This document shows positions 13,069 through 23,829 of a DNA stretch of 64,000 bases, piece after piece. This DNA comes from Varroa destructor (taxonomy: Eukaryota > Arthropoda > Arachnida > Mesostigmata > Varroidae). Position 1 is the first letter of the stretch. Each line of letters starts with the position of its first letter. Below the pieces are notes generated by a model. It had not been told where the DNA came from. It did not search any database and saw only the letters and a list, made by a program, of their open reading frames with translations. The DNA lies in the NCBI RefSeq assembly GCF_002443255.2, contig NW_019211458.1, positions 35,520,096 through 35,584,095 of the forward strand, in the 5' to 3' direction. The translations under genes were made by a program, and so were the position numbers.

Positions 13069-15632
13069 ATTTCACTTGGATAGAGCTACAAGTTTGTTTA
13101 TAGTGACATATTTATAGTTCTGAGTCTATAATATCCTTCGTTTGTTTGAACTGGCTTGACCTGATCGCGCCCGCTTATGTGCCTATTAAGCGACATATTT
13201 AGTATAGCCGCGTTGTTTAGGTCACCTAAATCGGCCCGTTTTTTATTACTGTATAAGACAGACCCACATACGCACATACATCTACAACGACTAATATACA
13301 ACACTGATGCACCGACGAACTCCTTTTCCTAGAAACAACAGAACCTTTGCGCCCGTCCACTGAAGTTGGCCTGTAGGCGAGCAGGACAGATTCGCGTCAG
13401 TGCCCTTATTACTGTTAGCATTGAATACTTGGAGCTTTACATCCGGAGCAGCTGTGGGGCATCATTTCAAACGGACTACATCCACTACTACAACTAGCGG
13501 ATTTAGCTAGTAGTGTTGAGCACTAAAGGCTGTCTAGAGTATCGTGTGGCTGATGTAGTTAGAAGGGTGAAAAAGGCCAAGGGAGGTGGCAGGGGGCTCA
13601 CAAGTTACGGTCCAGCCAAGCCCGCATAGGGCAAAGCGATGTCGGTTCGCTGGCAATAGGCGTAGCTTTCGTTTTCTCTGGGGGCCGTGTGCATTTCCAC
13701 GATAACCAGGCTACCTCCATACAACGCTTCTAAACCTTTCCATCGTTTGTGAGTTGCCCGTTACCCCTGTTCGGTCTACACTAAACAATTGCCACAACTT
13801 GCTGCGTAGACACCGCTCGCTGCACTCCAAGCGGCTGCCATCAGCGTTGTGTCCCCACGGACTCGCTTGAGAAGTCTGCCGAAAGCTTTTTAATAAGCGT
13901 TCTTTTGTACGGTGTGTAACGGATCTGGTAGGAACGTTCTATTGGTAGCGCCAAAGTTCAGCGGTCGGCCTCCTCTGTTGTATTCTTGCCTAGCTCAAGC
14001 AGCTTTCAAGCGTCGAAACGTGCAGTTACTTAGCGGAAAATCTCAAAGCTGCGTTCCATAACGTATAGCAGGTTAGCAGCACGTAGATAGCTAGAATATC
14101 CGACGTTTAATAATATAACAATAAAAACGTAGGTGTTTCAATTAAGGGTAATAATAATGATATTAAATGCCTTCGCTCGTTATAAGAGAAAATTATATGA
14201 AGACTTGACCGAACAGTCATGCGTAGCTTAAATAAATTCCTTTTCCAAATCGACAATTACAAGACACTTTTGCTGTAATGTAAGAAATCATTATTCGCCT
14301 CTGCTTCACGAGCTGAGTTCCCGATAAAAAAAACCGACATAATAAGTTTCGGCCAATCGTCGACGATGAATATCTGATGGACAGCTGGCTTCGTATGCCT
14401 TGTTTGATTCTTTCCCGGAGAGGACAACAGCTGCTACCAGGTTCTATAACGGGCTATCGTCATAAGGAGCCTTTGTAGGAGATTAGACAATTCCAAACAA
14501 ACCTTCGTACGCTATTTGTTATTTGAATCGTCTCCCGGATACTTTATCTCTCCGCCTGTCCGCACATAAACCCATAGTAGTAGTTACGATAGCGATGCGC
14601 TATGAGGGTTTCGCTAATAATTTACCTCACATTGGTTTTTGACGCCTTATTTATAGCACTTGTTACAGTTGGTGTCTTAAGTTGAGCTAATTTCCGACGA
14701 CACCGATATGACAATAGTGAGATGTATTCTATAATTAGAAATCCTCCTAGGTGTTACTAACTACGGCAGTGTCATGTAGACAAGGTCCTTGCAAGTGACG
14801 TAGCTAAAAATGGGTGAAAAAAAACAAAGGCAACAATGCAAACCTATCGATTTCATCCGTCTACGTATCTATACCTACACAAATGTACAAGCATCTGTAT
14901 CTATCTCCACCACCGTGTTAGAACTTTGGAAAAATCCTACATTGCAGGGAGAGAAATCGCCACCTGTCCTTATGTTTTTGATTGTTACGTCAGTCCGGAT
15001 ATTTACTTAACGTCTGCCCGTCGGATTGTCAAACGCGAAACTAAATCGTTAGCAAGGCTTCTAGATAGGCCGAATCCTATGTAGGTTTTTAGCGGTGTCT
15101 AGTTGTCGTTAGGACGATGTAAGATGTCACCATAAGCTCGACTAAATCAGTGAGCACTGGCGCTCGCTAAACGTTTGCCAACGATCCTATCAGTAATAGC
15201 GATAACACCGTAGCGATTATAGAGACTGGGTGGGTTTGAGCGATGAAAAAGTTTGACGCTGTAACACACTACAATGGCGTCAGTTTAAAGAACACATTTG
15301 TCCTAATCGAATGACATTGTACTATAGGACCGAAGTGTCGTCCTACGGGTACTGAACTAGTGGGCAGATTTTGTTCAGATTTGAGCTAGGAATTGCCGCA
15401 TGAGAATGAATGGTTGGTACGTCATTGTATGCCAGAGTAACAGCAATCGAAATTGAGCAAACTCAACTCTAATGGACTAACAAAAATAGGTAGATAGCAA
15501 TGGATAGCACATTACTGAGGGTAAATGTATACATGATTATCTTATTGGTAATAAGCTGAAACAGGACCGCGTTTTTCCGCAGGAAGGTCGACTAACCGAA
15601 ATGACACCGACAAGTGTAGCCAGCCGACCAGC

Positions 15633-15670
15633 TACATACATACATACGTACGTACATACATTTGTATGTA
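15633..15670. repeat. (TACA)/(TACG) tetranucleotide tract
   Basis: Imperfect tetranucleotide microsatellite alternating CATA and CGTA units. Its right end forms the small inverted repeat TACATACA / TGTATGTA. Confidence 0.85.
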
Positions 15671-16065
15671 GTTGTTGCTTTGACAGATTACAGAAAGCGG
15701 CGGCTACCACGACGCTAATAGAACCGGTATCACCAGCAGCAGCTTTACTGACCCACTTGGACGCCTTTGGCTTCATTGGTCCTCCAGCTGCTATTGCTGC
15801 ATTTGCTAAGGTTGTTATTATTTGGCCGCTGCAGAGCTGTCAGCGTCGTTGGCAAGGCAGCAGATCTCACCGCAGCATAGGGACACCTCTAAAATAACAA
15901 GCGCTCGATATAATGCCCCTATAGTAGTTTTCTTATATCTTACAACAATGATGCCCAATTATTTCGGCTGATGACTACACAGGACCGCAAACGGAAAACG
16001 TTTCTGACGAACCTATATTAAAGATGGCTGCTTTTTCAGTGTAATTACTTTAGCTGACGCTCATG

Positions 16066-16080
16066 GCTGCTGCTGCTGCT
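16066..16080. repeat. (GCT)5 microsatellite
   Basis: Five GCT triplets in DNA with no supported gene. Confidence 0.9.
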
Positions 16081-17278
16081 CTAGCATACATATGTGTAAA
16101 TCCAATACGCGTGAATACACACAATTAAAAAAACGCTCAATCTTAGGAGGAAACTTGTATGGAACACACTTTAGAAAACAAGAAACAAACAAATAGGAAA
16201 CAAACGTTCAATTCTATTCAGATTCAATAGACATATTGTAACAGACCATTCGTAACGGCTCTCCTTTTCGCGACCATGTGACAAGCAGTTTAGCCATTGC
16301 TAGCGAGCTGGAAAACCAATACCCAAACCGGATCGTACAAGCATGGTGGTAACAACAATAACAATAACCATGAAACTAATTGCTCATCTGGCAACTTATT
16401 GATAGGCCACTCGACGTAACTTTTATTATACAGTCTCGCTGATCTGTACAGTGTGATAACTACAAGCAATAAAGGCAGGACATCAATCGTGTCGTTTGAC
16501 AATGAGACCCACTGTGGCGTCTCTAGCGTCCAGTATCCAACTGCATATCTTAGACACTACATATAGTCAGTCAGTTGTCGAAACACACGATCCTTAAACC
16601 ATAGCTTTGATCATCGTTTGAGCAACGTTCCCTCAATCATGAACTTTAATGAAGAATGCTCAAAAAGAAAGGTCATCCATATCGACGTAGAAATACCAGA
16701 ATAAATTTGCCACCGTTTAAACCAATTTCTCACAGTGAACAGGACTAAGTGATATGAGGGGTGGCATCGATTCGTTTGTTGGTGTGGTCACTCCGTGCAT
16801 CTTCGTTGTGTTTCTGCGCTCCCTTCGATGCCAGCAATTTTCCGGCTATAGGAGGCGTATCGCGTTTAGCCTGATCCGTATCACTGCTGATAGCTATATG
16901 TAGCTTCTTGTTGAGTGAGTTGCAATTTTTGACAAAATCTAAGCATATAAATCAGCTGAATATTAATATCGTAAAATGTAATCGAAAACGAAAATATGGA
17001 AAGCAAAACGCGAAGTCCATACCTTGCCATATTTGTCTCAGCTGGGATATCGTATAATCCGACAAGCTCCACTACCGCATATTGATCTTCTTTAATCCAT
17101 TTCTAATGACGGCAACTGTAGCTTCATCGGCTCAAAGTTCACTAATAATGATCAATGAAAAAAGTCATCCTGGGAATAATGACAACGGTGAACACATGTA
17201 TCGGCCTTCATAACCTTTTTTTATTTCAATTGTAGGAGCAACAGCAGGACTAGGCGGTGTTCGTGTTATCGTCCGCAG

Positions 17279-17368
17279 TCGCGCGGGAGGAGAAGGACCT
17301 GACGGAGATTTGGGAGGAGGTTGTGTTGGGCGATATGGCCCGTGTCACCAAATTGCAGTCAGCTTCCG
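17279..17368 (+). CDS. Weak candidate exon, unknown protein
   Basis: The segment has coding-like codon use and reads as an acidic, amphipathic peptide, including REEKDLTEIWEEVVLGDM. A plausible acceptor (ATCGTCCGCAG) precedes it and a weak donor (CCG/GTGACG) follows. The same frame stays open from about 17254 to 17493. I know no family for it and found no partner exon, so it may be a single exon of an unseen gene or chance. Confidence 0.2.
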
Positions 17369-17669
17369 GTGACGGATATCTAGAGGCGTTGCGTTTCGTC
17401 CAGTATAATCATTTCACTTTGATCGGTTCAGATCTTTCACGAGTAATAACCGAACAGACGTTGTCTACCTACGTCGCGCCTTGTGTCTCAATGTAGCGTC
17501 GGCCGGCCGTGTTATATGTTATTTGTCGTAAAATACTGCAGCGTTCGGTCGCATTGCTTCGACCGTAGGCTCTGGTAGTAGTCGCCGTAACGGTAAAAAC
17601 AGTAACTGAACGCTAGAAATGTGCGTTGTTACCGACGCCTGGGTCTTCTACTATTCCCTCATCAAACGA

Positions 17670-17720
17670 AAGCGCAACAAAACATCGCTACCTAGCTAGG
17701 TAGCGATGTTTGTTGCGCTT
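17670..17720. repeat. 51-base near-perfect palindrome with no loop
   Basis: Left arm 17670-17695 and right arm 17696-17720 are reverse complements over 25 bases with a single extra A in the left arm, and no spacer between them. The centre is CTACCTAGCTAGGTAG. The lack of a loop argues against a typical microRNA precursor. A cruciform-forming palindrome, a recombination or fold-back product, or an assembly artefact are all possible. No open frame uses it. Confidence 0.95.
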
Positions 17721-19400
17721 GTACCTGATAACGATTGTAATGTGTGGTCGTACGCATGATGAGGTAAGGTCATATTTTATTTGTTTTCTAAGTGCCCATA
17801 GCATGAACTGTCGAAGGCTTGCCTAGTTCAACGGAATGGCTTTAGTTCTTTTATGATGCTTTGGTCGAAGTTATTAATTTGCAGCTTAAGACGACGGCTT
17901 ATCGAATAAGATTGGGCCACCGTTGACCGAAAGCGTCTCTTAGATTCGTCCCGGCAAAGTAACGAATTACAGTGGTTTGACAAGCGTTTCGTTGTCGTTC
18001 ATATTCAGGCGCGGTTGTACCAATCGTCGTATTTTTTTCTAGATCCAACCCCAGTGCGTGGCTTGGTCGTAGATTCATTTGTTAGAAACGTAACGATATA
18101 GCCGATGAAATCGAACGGCGATGACCATCAAACATTTCAGGAAAGCGCATGGAACGAAAAGAAGCCTTATTGATTTAGATGAGAGCCAAATAGAATTACC
18201 GAATTCAAGATCTTGCTGAGCTGTGGCACTACGAAAGCCTTACCAGCTAAACCTCGGGCGACAGTTGTTAGATTCGGCAGCCGAGATTGAAAAAGTCTTC
18301 GATTTAGCTATACACGAAGTTGCGTTTCATACTAGTAACATATTGTCAGGTCTGGAAATACGTAATATGGAAGTAAAAGAAGCGCATAGTTTTGTTTACG
18401 AAATCCCAGTTGAATTTCAATTAGACAAATACGTAATGCCTGAATAAAGAATGTACCAAAGACCTCATAAGTACTAGTATACAGGTGACATTCGAAGTTG
18501 ATTGGCTTGGAAGTTATGCACAACTGGAAACATCACCCGCTTCATTAATAAACAGCTAAGTTTGAAGATACGAGTTTGTGGGTTACAAGCGTCGCGTAAA
18601 TGAAAAGCTTCTAAAAATGTACCTGTACTTGGAAATATCGCACTTTTGTACAAGTTCATCGCAGCTTTCTGTCAGAATGGGCTTATTTCTGCGTCAGAAC
18701 CAATTACAACCAATACAAATATGCCTGCATGCAGCCCTACATGATAGCTCCGGTGGCATTCGTTCTACCGCATCCGAGGCAATACGAAACTGAGTCATTA
18801 TAAAGTCAGCCAATACAATACAATATGTATATTCTAATTACAGTAATAGTCATAATGATCGAAACAAGATTGTGTTGAGTTTATAATTTGTTTATCTGTG
18901 CGATACGGTTCTGTCCATGGTATTTATTCGATAAGGAGTAAAAAATATGCTTCTATCCAAATGGTCATTGAGACATAGCAAATGTTCGCTAGAGTCACTG
19001 GCCCGAAGATCGATGGGTGCCTTTTCTTTCCGGCTAACGAAAGCCGCAATGAAGACTACCAGACGACGGTTTATTTATCCAGCATCTAAACAGCTTAAAT
19101 CATTGGTGAGGGAAACGAATTTTGAGCTGCTGTTATATAAACGGATCACAATATGCACATATGTCAACTGCCATCAAAACAGTAATCCTAATAGCAGCAT
19201 TTCAGGCCAATCAGATGTCGTTTTGCACCTTTAGGCCATATTGTTATTATTACTGCCATGCGGATAGTAGTAACCCTGGTACTTCTAGCCTGAACAGAAA
19301 GAAGATAACGGACCAATTGTGAGTCACGTTATCACAATAACCGTTACAATGTTTCCCCCCGGCACCTCCAAACAAATCATTCCGACCCAATAGGTTTAGT
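17721..19400. other. No supported gene
   Basis: A 74-codon frame at 18223-18447 (+) translates to a plausible helical sequence, but it has no good splice sites and no recognisable domain. Nothing else stands out. Confidence 0.4.
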
Positions 19401-19414
19401 TCATTCGCCCGGTG

Positions 19415-19722
19415 CTACTGGATATCAATCGCGTGTATCGAACGAGACGTTTGTATGCGATACATAGACGTAATATATGATTCATTAACTTGGCATACTT
19501 CGATATTTTGTCTTATCACTTTATCAGAGGTCAACCGATGTATAGTCTCTGATATTAAACAGATAGAATAGTAGTCGCTACTGTGTTCGGTACGCACGAT
19601 ATTGTGCACATCTGTTGTGCTCGACTGATTGGCTGCCTTCAGCCCGACGACATTGGCTGAGGTGCTTTTAAAAACGGTTGACTTCACAGAACTAACCGGA
19701 CCCGCCGTCGTTCTAGTTCATT
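19415..19722 (-). CDS. Weak candidate 3' exon, Ser/Thr-rich
   Basis: On the minus strand the frame is open from about 19722 down to 19415. Its first third reads as a Ser/Thr/Val/Asn-rich linker (VKSTVFKSTSANVVGLKAA) with many C-ending codons, and the rest is less coding-like. It lies just beyond the 49-base exon at 20111-20159 on the same strand and could be a downstream exon of that gene. The available acceptors would need phase 2, whereas the exon at 20.1 kb ends in phase 0, so a direct junction does not work. Confidence 0.18.
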
Positions 19723-20110
19723 CAATTTGTGACGAGTCGACAAGTCGAGATTATTGACGGTCGCAATCATCACCCAAAAATAGTGTTTTGTCTAGGAAGT
19801 TTTCCGAGCTTATTTAGGGGGTGTAAAGCGTCCGTCTCAAACAGCAGTAGCGTCAACTGTATCTTGCCTATTCACAGTCAAGTGGTTGACAATTGTTGCT
19901 GCGCGCACACAGACGCTTTATCTAACAATATGTAGCAATATATGATTCAATTTGATGAGTACATATATAACCATTCAGTTTGTACTGGACACTCGGGCGA
20001 CCGATTTCTCCTGAAGACGATCTTGTTAGTTTTACCTTTATTAACACTCGTTGCAGTAAGAGACCGTGCAGTCATTGCACGACAATGGACTCCGCTGGTG
20101 CTAGCCTTAC

Positions 20111-20159
20111 CGGAGTGCTTTCGCGCACTGGATGCTGAGTTAGCTTCAGGCAGGATTCC
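20111..20159 (-). CDS. Exon (49 nt) of large minus-strand gene, inferred
   Basis: The acceptor TTGCCTCAG and the donor CCG/GTAAGG bracket exactly 49 bases. One frame, entered after two carried-over bases, reads ESCLKLTQHPVRESTP and ends in phase 0. The 28-base exon at 23802-23829 ends with two bases (CG), so joining the two gives an intact Arg codon and keeps the frame open. I see the splice signals and phase agreement; membership of the gene is inference. It may lie near the 3' end. A candidate continuation near 19.8 kb, after an AG at about 19856, stays open for about 28 codons before a stop, but its acceptor is weak. Confidence 0.42.
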
Positions 20160-20167
20160 CTGAGGCA

Positions 20168-20196
20168 AGGTTAATTTGTAGACTGTAAATTAACCT
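20168..20196. repeat. 10-bp inverted repeat, 9-nt loop
   Basis: AGGTTAATTT (20168-20177) and AAATTAACCT (20187-20196) are exact reverse complements around nine bases. It sits just upstream, on the minus strand, of the 49-base exon, in what would be the end of the preceding intron. A hairpin near an acceptor could affect splicing, but this is unproven. Confidence 0.85.
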
Positions 20197-20199
20197 CAT

Positions 20200-21350
20200 T
20201 GGGTTAAAATCTGCTCCTATTACTCACAAGATCCAACAAATGTCTTCGACAAATTACTAAATCACGCCGTTTTTGGGCGTACACCCATCTTATTGTCTCG
20301 TGCCATTTCTAGATTGTCATCTTCTAATTCAGTAAGTAGAAAGGCTATTCTCTCGAAGTGGTCTCAAGAGATTTACGTACAGTCATGCAGACACATGCTA
20401 TATGTGCCTTTATACGGTATATAAAAATAAGGTTCGTGCGCGAATTCAACCCTGTAGCTGCTTGAAACCGCTTTACACAAATGACTAAACATTGTATTCA
20501 CAAGAGACTTAGGATGCAAACTTCCCAAGTTTGTAACTGTAGGCAGGACATAAAGGTGAGCGGCTACTTGTCGAGCTTGACTTCTCTTAATTGCACGAAA
20601 TTTTCCCTGGGAATTTCACGTCCATCTACGGCTGCTCTATTTAGGACGCTGTCATTGCCTAACACGGCTTGTAGTGGTTATAATTATTTTCTTTCGATTC
20701 CAAACTCTGAGTGAAGTTCATTATAGATATAAAAAATGATTAGTGCATGCCCATCTAAGAATTAAATTCTTTCTTACGGCATCTTTCTGTGAAATTTCGA
20801 ATTTTTATGGAAAAATAATAAATAAATAAATGTTTCTATACATTATTTTTGCTAAGTTAATGCAAAAAAATCGATGCACGTAAGCTATCGATGATAAACC
20901 AATTACCAGCGGTGAAAGTAAACTAGCGGGTAACGATTGGAAAGGCTCGATCGTTTGTTTAATGCGCAAAAATATTTATATGGATAAATATATAATCCCT
21001 AATTTGAATTGTCGGCTGTTTGACTGCGGTAGCCTGTCCTGCACAATTTGTGCGGGGTAGTAGAGTTGTTTATCATGGGAGTGTGCACTGATCCACACAG
21101 AGCGTGTACTAAGAACAGCGACGCGTTTGCCAGCGGCCAACACTTCCCGCACATTTCTTTGTTACATTGATTCCTTCTGTGGCGGAGGCGAGTAAGTGGA
21201 TATGCGTAAGGCGATACTCGCATAGCCCGTGGGCGGAGGGCGAGGGGCCGGTTGTTTTTCCTATTTAGGGCCCCTATCATCTGACCGCGGGACACAAGTT
21301 GTTGGTCGCAGGTCGACACGTCAACAAAACGACAGCTTTAGTAGCCATAG
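20200..21350. other. Upstream region of the cuticle gene
   Basis: No exon is supported. The last 350 bases become GC-rich with a GC-box-like stretch (GGGCGGAGGGCGAGGGG at about 21230-21246) before the cuticle gene start. A donor-like AAG/GTGAGC lies near 20556 on the + strand after a short frame starting at 20481, without a recognisable product. Confidence 0.4.
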
Positions 21351-21353
21351 TAA

Positions 21354-21359
21354 TCAGTT
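21354..21359 (+). promoter_or_regulatory. Possible initiator (TCAGTT)
   Basis: TCAGTT matches the arthropod initiator TCAKTY and lies 52 bases before the cuticle ATG, a usual leader length for cuticle genes. No TATA box is visible about 30 bases upstream. Such a short motif is common by chance. Confidence 0.2.
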
Positions 21360-21405
21360 AACAAGCAAGAGAAGCGAATTCATAGAGTAAGAGATAAGTA
21401 CAGCC

Positions 21406-21414
21406 ATGACCGCT
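21406..21414 (+). CDS. Cuticle protein gene, exon 1 (Met-Thr-Ala)
   Basis: The ATG ACC GCT is followed directly by the textbook donor GTAAGT. This nine-base coding exon supplies the start codon that the long open frame beginning at 22332 lacks. Joined in phase 0 it gives an N-terminus MTAFVVVAFLFAAVQA, a good signal peptide. Cuticle protein genes in arthropods commonly have a first exon coding only the first few residues, with the signal peptide split by a phase-0 intron. Other upstream ATG/GT pairs were less good. Transcript evidence would settle the start. Confidence 0.7.
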
Positions 21415-22331
21415 GTAAGTACGCTGAGTGCAGATCGACTTTCTGTTTTTTTGAACTGGCCATGCCCCCTATGGCCCCCGTTAAACAACCTAACTATGAT
21501 AGAGCGATGTGTACAACTCTAATGTGCATGACGTACTGACTGGATATGTACAATACGAAGTGGTAAACCTTTAGCAACTCATTCCGCTGATTCTAGTCCA
21601 GTGGGTCTCTCAAGGACACACTGGCTTTCCTTTCGGGCCATGTGTTTTCCCTAACCTTCAACGACGGTATTTTCGCTTGTGTTTCCTATTTTAACACTAT
21701 TGGTGGGTTTAAAGGAATGAAAACTTACAAGTGTTTATCTCTCGGCAGATATAATAGTACTAACCTAAACCGTACTTTGAACGTTTGCTCCCCGTTGGGT
21801 GTTCTCAGACTGTAGTTTCTGTTTTCGACGCCTAATTAATCGCTTGCGCAAGCATTAGATTCTTAGCGTTTATACCTTATTCTTTTTCCATATTTCTGCT
21901 CATATTATAATCTACGATGATATTCTTTTCAAGAGATCGGTTACAGCAATAGTTTCAAGACCAGCGACAAGGAAGAGCGAGTTTGCATCGTCTCTTATCT
22001 TTAGTTCCCTCAACCTTCTTCCTATGCAAACGCCACCTTCTGTCAGACTAACTAGCTATCTAGAAACGTAATCCACCCTGTATACAGATACATGCAAAAA
22101 TGCCTCGTTGCACAAAAACGCTTCCGCCTTTATTTAGCTTCGCTCGTACCGCGTAGTTCTTCTCTACATTGCACGTGATACGGTCTGCTCTGGGCTAGCT
22201 AGTTTTGCCCCAGTTTCAAAACAGTACCGCAGCTGTCTTGTGTACCACGTACCTTAAAAAGCTGATCCTCAATTTCAAGGGTGTGTTTCTATATTTTCAA
22301 TGACAATTTTTAATCTGTTCTCTGTTTCCAG
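21415..22331 (+). other. Intron 1 of the cuticle gene
   Basis: This 917-base interval runs from GTAAGT to the pyrimidine-rich acceptor TTCTCTGTTTCCAG. The phase is 0. No other gene is seen inside it. Confidence 0.65.
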
Positions 22332-23132
22332 TTTGTCGTAGTCGCCTTCTTGTTCGCTGCCGTCCAGGCCGGAGGCGTTGCCTATGAAGGACTTGTTACT
22401 GCTCCCGCCTATGGAGCTGCTCATTTAGCAGCCCCCGTCGCTGCTGTTCCGGTTGCTTCGCACGAGTACATTGCTGCTGCTAAGACGTTTCCTACCCCAG
22501 CTTACGATTATGCCCATGCCGCTCCTGTTGCCAAGGCAGCAACCGCTGTCCCTGTTTATGGATTTGCGGCTCCGGCTATTACCCGCTCTTCCGTAGCGAA
22601 CTACGCCCCTATCGCTAAATCCGTCACATACGAACAACGCGCATATACACAAACTGCTCCTGTCACGAAAGGCGCTATCGCCGCCCCCGCTTACGGATAC
22701 GCGCATGCTGTTCCCAGCACAGATAAGGCGACCATCGCCGCGCAGACCGCTTACACCAGCTACGCAGTTCCCGCCTTGGCCGCTCCGGCTGACGGTTATG
22801 GCACTCCCGCTTTTCCTGCACCCCTGACCAGGACCAGCTTCGCCGCCCCTGTGGCTTCATACAGTTATGCTACTCATACCCCCGCGTATGGCTATGCTCA
22901 TGGTACGCCTGTTGCCAAGGCAACGACTGCTGCTCGTGTAGCTTCATACGGATATGCTCACAACGCACCAACTTATGACCAGGTAGCATATACTGCGCTC
23001 ATCAGTAAGATGGCTGTTGCCTCCCCCGCTGTCACGGGTGCCTCCGTTGATTCGTACGGATATGCCACCAAGACATTAGCCGCCCCTGCAGCCAAAGCAG
23101 CTATCGCCGCTCCAGCCCAAGGGCATTATTAA
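22332..23132 (+). CDS. Structural cuticle protein, Ala/Pro/Tyr-rich, exon 2
   Basis: This exon codes 266 residues to a TAA stop. With exon 1 the product is 269 residues. Residues 1-16 form a signal peptide with likely cleavage after Ala-Val-Gln-Ala. The mature chain is low-complexity and rich in Ala, Pro, Tyr and Val. It has at least four YGYAH or YDYAH motifs, each followed by a Pro and mostly by Ala-Lys-Ala-Thr-like text, for example PAYGYAHAVP and PAYGYAHGTP. The repeats are diverged in DNA, not recent copies. I see no Rebers-Riddiford chitin-binding consensus and no cysteine pattern, so it fits the low-complexity secreted cuticle proteins of arthropods, close in style to mite and tick ones. 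It is expected to be secreted by epidermal cells into the procuticle. The gene is GC-richer than its flanks. A CATAAA at 23242-23247 could serve as a variant polyadenylation signal. It lies between minus-strand exons at 20.1 and 23.8 kb, so it may be nested in an intron of another gene. Confidence 0.92.
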   Translation, partial: FVVVAFLFAAVQAGGVAYEGLVTAPAYGAAHLAAPVAAVPVASHEYIAAAKTFPTPAYDYAHAAPVAKAATAVPVYGFAAPAITRSSVANYAPIAKSVTYEQRAYTQTAPVTKGAIAAPAYGYAHAVPSTDKATIAAQTAYTSYAVPALAAPADGYGTPAFPAPLTRTSFAAPVASYSYATHTPAYGYAHGTPVAKATTAARVASYGYAHNAPTYDQVAYTALISKMAVASPAVTGASVDSYGYATKTLAAPAAKAAIAAPAQGHY

Positions 23133-23801
23133 ATTTGTCGCTTCTCGAACCTAACCGGGGACGACTAGTATCAGATAGCCCTGTGATAATATCTGTCTAT
23201 AAAGAACTACCTATATGTGAATGCACATATATTTTTTTGCACATAAAAGCGTTTGTATAAAAATCAAGCAAGAACAGACAGGAATAATCTATATAAGTGT
23301 CAATATGAATAGATGTGTATTGGGGTAATAGATAGATATACACGCATGGATATGCGGGAAACGTATTTTTTTATTTACAAATTGTTTTTGAGTTTCTGAT
23401 ATTTGTCTTTATACAATGATCTTGACAATTTTGAATACGATGAACTTAACTCATTCATCTGCAAGGATTCGTACACGTATTATGACACAGTGGAACTATG
23501 TCTTTACTGTGGTTGATAGGCCATGACCCTTTCGTTTCAAGCAAACATAACAATATTCATGTATTCAATAATATAACTAAATTTGAATGTCGTAAGTATT
23601 ATCTCTTTTATACTCTTATCATTATTCCTTGTTTTTATACTCCGTATATGCATCCCTTGCCAACATGCTCGTTCTAAGTGACTTACTCTTCTTCGATTGT
23701 TGGCATCGGCTACAGCGAACTATGGAAAGTCACCGCTGCTTCCGTTCTAACCTGGAAACTACCTCGTAGAAAGAAGTGAGTAGTTAAAGGACTTCACTCA
23801 C

Positions 23802-23829
23802 CGGAGCATCGAATTTTGCTGAGTGAGTA
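23802..23829 (-). CDS. 28-nt microexon of large minus-strand gene, inferred
   Basis: A strong acceptor (GAACATTTTCAG) and a strong donor (CCG/GTGAGTGA) bracket 28 bases. The exon at 26450-26651 ends with one carried-over G. Adding it gives a Val codon and then LTQQNSML plus two bases that pass to the exon at 20111-20159. Phases 1 then 2 then 0 all agree without a stop. Both splice sites are better than typical chance pairs. A microexon this short adds nine to ten residues and is often alternatively used. The direct evidence is splice signals and phase only. Confidence 0.48.

Larger units (their letters stand above)
7511..17240. other. No supported gene
   Basis: Both strands were read for exons with good donor and acceptor sites and none was convincing. 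Scattered frames of 60-98 codons (for example 12333-12578 minus, 15601-15897 plus) look like chance or low-complexity translation. A 73-codon frame at 10975-11196 with a hydrophobic start is treated under findings. Confidence 0.45.

Noticed and set aside
17670..17720. microRNA precursor
   Set aside because: The arms meet with no loop and are almost perfectly paired, unlike a Drosha/Dicer substrate hairpin.
18223..18447. 74-codon helical protein on the + strand
   Set aside because: A stop lies just upstream, splice signals are poor, and many chance frames of this length occur in the window.
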